This document shows, piece after piece, positions 63,968 to 64,000 of a stretch of DNA of 64,000 bases. Source of the DNA: Phaeovulum vinaykumarii (GTDB taxonomy: Bacteria > Pseudomonadota > Alphaproteobacteria > Rhodobacterales > Rhodobacteraceae); assembly GCF_900156695.1 (NCBI RefSeq), contig NZ_FTOM01000001.1, positions 682,001-746,000 on the forward strand. The letters are read 5' to 3'. Positions within the stretch are counted from its first letter, which is position 1; each line of letters opens with the position of its first letter. The notes beneath the pieces are model-generated. The model was not told the DNA's origin, ran no database searches, and saw only the letters and a program-made list of their open reading frames with translations. The position numbers and the translations under genes were made by a program.

Positions 63968-64000
63968 GACACCCTCCCATATCCGAGCCGCTGCCGGGCC

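Noticed and set aside
1-64000. CRISPR arrays and rRNA genes
   Set aside because: No regularly spaced repeats with unique spacers and no rRNA-like sequence seen.

Overview
The window is high-GC and reads as chromosomal DNA of a member of the Rhodobacterales (Rhodobacteraceae). I infer this from protein resemblance and gene order: a ScfR/PccR-type short-chain acyl regulator, a DUF2256 protein coupled to an iron-sulfur photolyase, rimP-nusA-ylxR-infB, kdsD-lptC-lptA-lptB next to hpf-ptsN without rpoN, and a xylFHGBA operon. I cannot assign a genus.

Positions 1-12165 are an integrated phage-derived element. From the left come an AT-rich stretch with a small membrane protein (18-185, minus) and a compact, partly overlapping run of virion genes: connector, gp10-like, DUF3168, head closure, methyltransferase-like, terminase small and large subunits, tape measure. 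No portal, protease, capsid or tail tube gene is present. Next come a 199-aa gene bracketed by palindromes and by a duplicated piece of the tape measure 3' end, about 1 kb of non-coding DNA rich in inverted repeats, a small regulator operon with twin operator-like repeats, several small proteins, and a tyrosine integrase facing a tRNA-Ser(CGA). The tRNA 3' end is the likely attachment site, so the left end lies outside the window. This is either a rearranged or decaying prophage or a satellite that relies on a helper.

Positions 12393-28115 are mixed chromosomal genes: a DUF2059 protein, a YdcH protein behind an FNR-like box, the ScfR-type regulator, an RTX-Hint protein frameshifted at a C7 tract, an acyltransferase, a protein with an acidic Pro/Ala-rich linker, a DEAD-box RNA helicase, the DUF2256-photolyase pair, aroQ, a shikimate dehydrogenase-like gene frameshifted at a C8 tract, a diheme protein, and a PhoX-type phosphatase behind four phased Pho-box-like repeats.

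Positions 28331-48579 are mostly housekeeping: purB, an isolated fliG, coaD, a LysR regulator, an OmpA/acetyltransferase/molybdopterin-binding operon, map, rsmD with a ferredoxin reductase, a peroxiredoxin, an acyltransferase-like protein, a glycerophosphodiesterase with RidA, smc divergent from accD-folC, and ptsN-hpf.

Positions 48839-63967 hold three minus-strand units. One is rnd-kdsD-lptC-lptA-lptB (Kdo precursor and LPS transport). One is rimP-nusA-ylxR-infB (ribosome maturation, transcription and translation initiation), preceded by a structured leader with a terminator. One is xylF-xylH-xylG-xylB-xylA (xylose ABC import, isomerisation, phosphorylation), complete from the binding protein onward. 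Its promoter lies beyond the right edge.
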